Below, in pieces: positions 60,908 through 64,000 of a stretch of DNA of 64,000 bases. The stretch comes from Pseudomonas capeferrum. GTDB taxonomy: Bacteria > Pseudomonadota > Gammaproteobacteria > Pseudomonadales > Pseudomonadaceae. The stretch is taken from NCBI RefSeq assembly GCF_013523055.1, contig NZ_JAAMQM010000022.1, positions 1-64,000 of the forward strand. The letters are read 5' to 3'. Position 1 is the stretch's first letter, and each line of letters starts with the position of its first letter. The notes beneath the pieces are model-generated. The model did no database searches and had not been told where the DNA came from. It was given only the letters and a program-made list of their open reading frames with translations. The translations under genes and the position numbers were made by a program.

Positions 60908-62763
60908 GAAGCTTCTACACGCAACGGCCCCGGCCCTGCATACAGGTTGTCGATCAGGCCGTGTCGCAGTTGCAGCACCATGCGCTGGTTGAGCGAGCCC
61001 TTGTCGGTGATCTCGCCACGGTCGATGGACGGTGCTTCGCTGGCCAAGGCCGCGAATTGGATGTAGCTGGCGTTGCCGGTGGCGTCACGGTTGAGCGTGG
61101 CCAGCAAGCTGGCCAGCCAGTCACGCACCGCGGGCGACGACAGTACCTCGGTGTCGCTTGCCTGCGCCCCAAGCCCGGACAGCTGCCGGCATTCGGCCAG
61201 GCGGGGGAAGATCAGCAACCCCAGGCATTCGCGATCAGGACCCAGCACCACGGCATCCAGCACATAGGGGGCGCCCTGCAAGATCACCTTGGTGCGCATC
61301 GGGCCGACGCTGACGAACACCCCGGAGGACAATTTGAAATCCTCGGCAATACGCCCGTCGTACATCAGGCCCAATTGCGGATTGTCGGGGTCGCACAGGC
61401 GCACCGCGTCACCGCTGCGGTAGAACCCCTCTTCGTCGAACGCTTCAAGGGTCTGCTGGGAAGAGCGCCAGTACCCCGGCATCACATGGGGCCCGCGAAA
61501 TCTCGCCTCGAGCTTACCGTCCACCGGCACCAACTTGACCTCGCAACCGGGGGCCGGCAGGCCGATGTAACCGGCTACCGACAGCGGCCCGGTGGTAAAG
61601 GTGCAGGAAGGCGAAGTCTCGGTCATGCCCAGCCCCGCCATCATGCGTATGCGTTCGCCGCAATGGGCCACGGCCACGGCGTCAAGGCGATCCCAGATGG
61701 CCTGGGACAACCCGGCACCGGCGAAAAAGAACAGCTTCATACGTTGGAAAAAGCGCTCGCACAGGGCGCTATCCTGCTCCAGCGCCTTGACCAGTTCCTC
61801 CCAGCCCTTGGGCACGGTCAGGTACGCAGTGGGGGAGATATCCTTGAGGTTGTCCAGCGTCTGGGCAAAGCCCTGCGGTGTCGGCTTGCCATCGTCGATA
61901 TACAGTGTGCCGCCGTTGTACAGCACAATACCGACGTTGTGGCTGCCGCCGAAGGTGTGGTTCCACGGCAGCCAGTCCACCAGCACCGGCGGCACTTCGG
62001 AAAACTCCGGGAAGGTCTGCAAGAGCATCTGCTGGTTGGCACACAGCATGCCTTGGGTGGTGACGACGGCCTTGGGCAGCTTGGTGGAGCCGGAAGTGAA
62101 CAGGAACTTGGCCAGGCTTTCCGGGCGCAGCTCGGCGAAGGCTTGGTCGGCACGGAATTGCGCGACGGTGGCCAGGACATCGGCGAACGGCGTGCTCGCC
62201 CGCCCCGGCAGTTCGCCCTGGCCCATCACCAGCGTGACCGAGGTCTCGAACACCGCATCGATGGCTCTGCCATAGGCAGCATCGGCCGCGAAGACCAGGC
62301 CCGGTTGCAGTGTTTCGACGATATGGCGCAGCTTGCCGAAATCCTGGGACAGCAGTGAATAGGCCGGCGACACTGGGCAATAGGGTATGCCGGCATACAG
62401 CGCGGCCGTGGCCAATTGCACGTGCTCAAGGTCGTTGCCGGACAGAATCACCAGAGGGCGTTCGGCGCTCAGGCCCTGATCCAATAACCAAGTGGCGATG
62501 CGTCGAACACGCTGCAACATATCGGCGTAGCTGATGTGCTGCCACTGCCCATCGACACCACGGCGCGCGACGAACGTCTGCTCGCCTCGATGCTCGGCCC
62601 AATGCAGCAAGCGCTCCATCAACCGTGCGGGGTACGCGTTGAGCTGTTCCACGGGGTCGAGATACAGGACGTCGCCATGCTGGCGCACCTGTACCTGAGG
62701 CTGCCCGATCTTGACGGCGCGCACTGGCGCGCGCTGGGCAACGGAGAGGGTATCGCAGTCCAT
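60904..62763 (-). CDS. fcs: Feruloyl-CoA synthetase
   Basis: This 619-residue member of the AMP-binding (ANL) superfamily activates ferulate with ATP and CoA to feruloyl-CoA, the entry step of ferulate, caffeate and p-coumarate use. FTSGSTKLPKAVV is the P-loop motif, MMAGLGMTETSPSC the second, and YRSGDAVRL with the hinge region follows. The length and the surrounding genes (vdh, aat, acd) match the P. putida cluster. The ATG at 62763 is preceded by GAGGT. Confidence 0.93.
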   Translation of the reverse strand: MDCDTLSVAQRAPVRAVKIGQPQVQVRQHGDVLYLDPVEQLNAYPARLMERLLHWAEHRGEQTFVARRGVDGQWQHISYADMLQRVRRIATWLLDQGLSAERPLVILSGNDLEHVQLATAALYAGIPYCPVSPAYSLLSQDFGKLRHIVETLQPGLVFAADAAYGRAIDAVFETSVTLVMGQGELPGRASTPFADVLATVAQFRADQAFAELRPESLAKFLFTSGSTKLPKAVVTTQGMLCANQQMLLQTFPEFSEVPPVLVDWLPWNHTFGGSHNVGIVLYNGGTLYIDDGKPTPQGFAQTLDNLKDISPTAYLTVPKGWEELVKALEQDSALCERFFQRMKLFFFAGAGLSQAIWDRLDAVAVAHCGERIRMMAGLGMTETSPSCTFTTGPLSVAGYIGLPAPGCEVKLVPVDGKLEARFRGPHVMPGYWRSSQQTLEAFDEEGFYRSGDAVRLCDPDNPQLGLMYDGRIAEDFKLSSGVFVSVGPMRTKVILQGAPYVLDAVVLGPDRECLGLLIFPRLAECRQLSGLGAQASDTEVLSSPAVRDWLASLLATLNRDATGNASYIQFAALASEAPSIDRGEITDKGSLNQRMVLQLRHGLIDNLYAGPGPLRVEAS

Positions 62764-62843
62764 GAAGGCTACCTCGGCCTTGACGCGCCCACGGGCCGAG
62801 AGGCCCGAGGGTGCATTCGCTATTGTTGTTTTGAGTGCGTGCG

Positions 62844-64000
62844 TTAAATCGGGTAATGCCGTGCGCCATGCTGCACGGTGACCCAGCGCAGTTGAGTAAA
62901 GGCATCGATGGCCGCCGTGCTGCCGAAGCTGCCGTAGCCACTGGCCTTGACCCCGCCGAACGGCATCTGCGCTTCGTCATGCACCGTCGGCCCATTGATA
63001 TGGCAGATCCCTGATTCCAGGCGCTGGGCCAGGGCCAAGGCACGCTGGGTATCGCGACTGAAAATAGCCGCGCTCAGGCCGAACTCGGAGTCGTTGGCCA
63101 ACGCCAGAAGCGCATCGTCACCGCTGGCGCGCAGCACCACCGCGACCGGCCCGAAAGACTCTTCGCGATACAACTTCATCTGGGCGTTGACGTGGTCGAG
63201 CAGCACCGGTTGCATGACGCTTCCTGAGCGCTCGCCGCCCGCCACCAGGGTCGCGCCCTTGGTGACGGCGTCATCGACCAGGCCCTGAATGCGCTCGCCG
63301 GCCCCAGCATCGATCAACGAACCCAGCGCCGCGTCGGCCTGCGAAGGGTCCCCCGCGCGCAAGCGGCGGACTTTCTCGCCGAGCTTGGCGACGAATACGT
63401 CGGCCACTGTCTCGTCGACGATCAGACGCTCGGTGGACATGCAGATCTGGCCCTGGTTGAAGTAGGCACCGAAGGCCGCGGCTTCAACCGCCGCATCCAG
63501 ATCGGCATCGGCCAGCACCAGGAACGGCGCCTTGCCGCCCAGCTCGAGCACCGCCGGCTTGAGGTGCCGCGCAGCCAGTTGCCCGACGATACGTCCGACG
63601 TGGGTAGAGCCGGTGAAATTCACCCGACGCACCGCCGGATGAGCGATAAGGCGCTCCACCACCGCGGGCGCATCTTGCGGGGCGTTGCTGATCACGTTGA
63701 CCACCCCATCGCCCAAGCCGGACTCCTGCAGCACCTTGCCGATCAGGCCATGCACCGCCGGGCTGGCTTCGGATGCCTTGAGCACGACGGTGTTGCCGCA
63801 GGCCAGGGGCATGGCGATAGCGCGCGTGGCCAGAATCACCGGGGCATTCCACGGCGCGATGCCCAGCACCACGCCACAGGGCTGGCGCAGGGCCATGGCA
63901 AAGCTGCCCGGCACGTCGGAGGGGATGACGCTGCCCTGGATCTGGGTAGTCATGGACGCCGCTTCGCGCAGAATGTTGGCCGCCAACATGACATTGAAAC
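62844..64000 (-). CDS. vdh: Vanillin dehydrogenase, N-terminus cut by the window edge
   Basis: At least 385 residues are seen, and the frame stays open to the edge (FNVMLAANILREAASM). This aldehyde dehydrogenase oxidises vanillin to vanillate with NAD. The catalytic residues are the Glu in LELGGKAP and the Cys in QGQICMSTERL; GSTHVGRIVG binds NAD. The C-terminus RWVTVQHGARHYPI resembles P. putida Vdh. The usual length is about 480, so roughly 95 residues lie outside. The product, vanillate, is the substrate of VanAB encoded 14 kb to the left. Confidence 0.93.
   Translation of the reverse strand, partial: FNVMLAANILREAASMTTQIQGSVIPSDVPGSFAMALRQPCGVVLGIAPWNAPVILATRAIAMPLACGNTVVLKASEASPAVHGLIGKVLQESGLGDGVVNVISNAPQDAPAVVERLIAHPAVRRVNFTGSTHVGRIVGQLAARHLKPAVLELGGKAPFLVLADADLDAAVEAAAFGAYFNQGQICMSTERLIVDETVADVFVAKLGEKVRRLRAGDPSQADAALGSLIDAGAGERIQGLVDDAVTKGATLVAGGERSGSVMQPVLLDHVNAQMKLYREESFGPVAVVLRASGDDALLALANDSEFGLSAAIFSRDTQRALALAQRLESGICHINGPTVHDEAQMPFGGVKASGYGSFGSTAAIDAFTQLRWVTVQHGARHYPI

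Overview
The window is a piece of a Pseudomonas chromosome, most likely of the P. putida group. This rests on the tail of PyrF at the left edge, the P. putida-type REP sequences near 10.68 kb and 57.1 kb, short Pseudomonas-restricted proteins of the DUF2897, DUF3077 and DUF6124 types, and vanillate and ferulate catabolic genes that read like those of P. putida.

Layout. 0-2 kb: the end of pyrF, a 39-bp minisatellite framed by REP-like elements, a small DUF2897 membrane protein and a ComEA-like DNA-binding protein. 2.2-10.5 kb: a minus-strand O-antigen operon transcribed gmd, rmd, wbpY-like, wbpZ-like, sugar epimerase, wbpL-like, wbpM-like, i.e. synthesis of GDP-D-rhamnose and assembly of a D-rhamnose-containing polysaccharide on undecaprenyl phosphate. 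10.8-15.4 kb: a complete type I secretion system (ABC exporter, HlyD adaptor, TolC-like channel). Divergent from it at 15.9-23.3 kb are an unknown repeat protein, a cysteine-free RTX-like protein with four DUF4214 repeats (the likely exported substrate) and two large glycosyltransferases.

23.5-38.9 kb: a long minus-strand set of glycan genes: a GT2/GT4 fusion, coiled-coil proteins, UDP-glucose 6-dehydrogenase, a PP-loop ATPase-like protein, a two-domain glycosyltransferase that closely resembles the class II hyaluronan/chondroitin synthases of Pasteurella (PmHAS) and E. coli K4 (KfoC), a methyltransferase-like protein, and a protein with eight 42-residue coiled-coil repeats. A secreted GH16 glycosidase gene sits among them on the other strand. 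The middle of this block is visibly richer in A+T than its surroundings. Together 10.8-38.9 kb looks like one module: a type I secreted surface protein plus enzymes that could decorate it, or the cell surface, with a glucuronate-containing, glycosaminoglycan-like glycan. That joint function is inference, and it is the most interesting part of the window.

39.6-41.9 kb: two small Pseudomonas proteins with an interleaved inverted-repeat leader, and an FkbM methyltransferase. 42.1-53.7 kb: an OPT transporter, an aromatic-acid MFS transporter, an OprD-type porin, the regulator vanR, vanillate demethylase vanB/vanA, then a TAXI-TRAP transporter with its DUF1850 partner. TGGATCCA palindromes (VanR-type operators) mark this block, and a broken piece of a second OPT gene lies between vanA and the TRAP genes. 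53.9-56.9 kb: a ThrH-like HAD phosphatase, a LysE exporter and a 2-oxoglutarate/Fe(II) dioxygenase, divergent from a LysR regulator. 57.4-64 kb: a MarR regulator facing the ferulate operon (acd, aat, fcs, vdh), with vdh cut by the right edge. Fcs and Vdh lead from ferulate through feruloyl-CoA and vanillin to vanillate, which VanAB turns into protocatechuate, so the two catabolic blocks form one pathway; the hydratase/lyase gene (ech) is not in the window.
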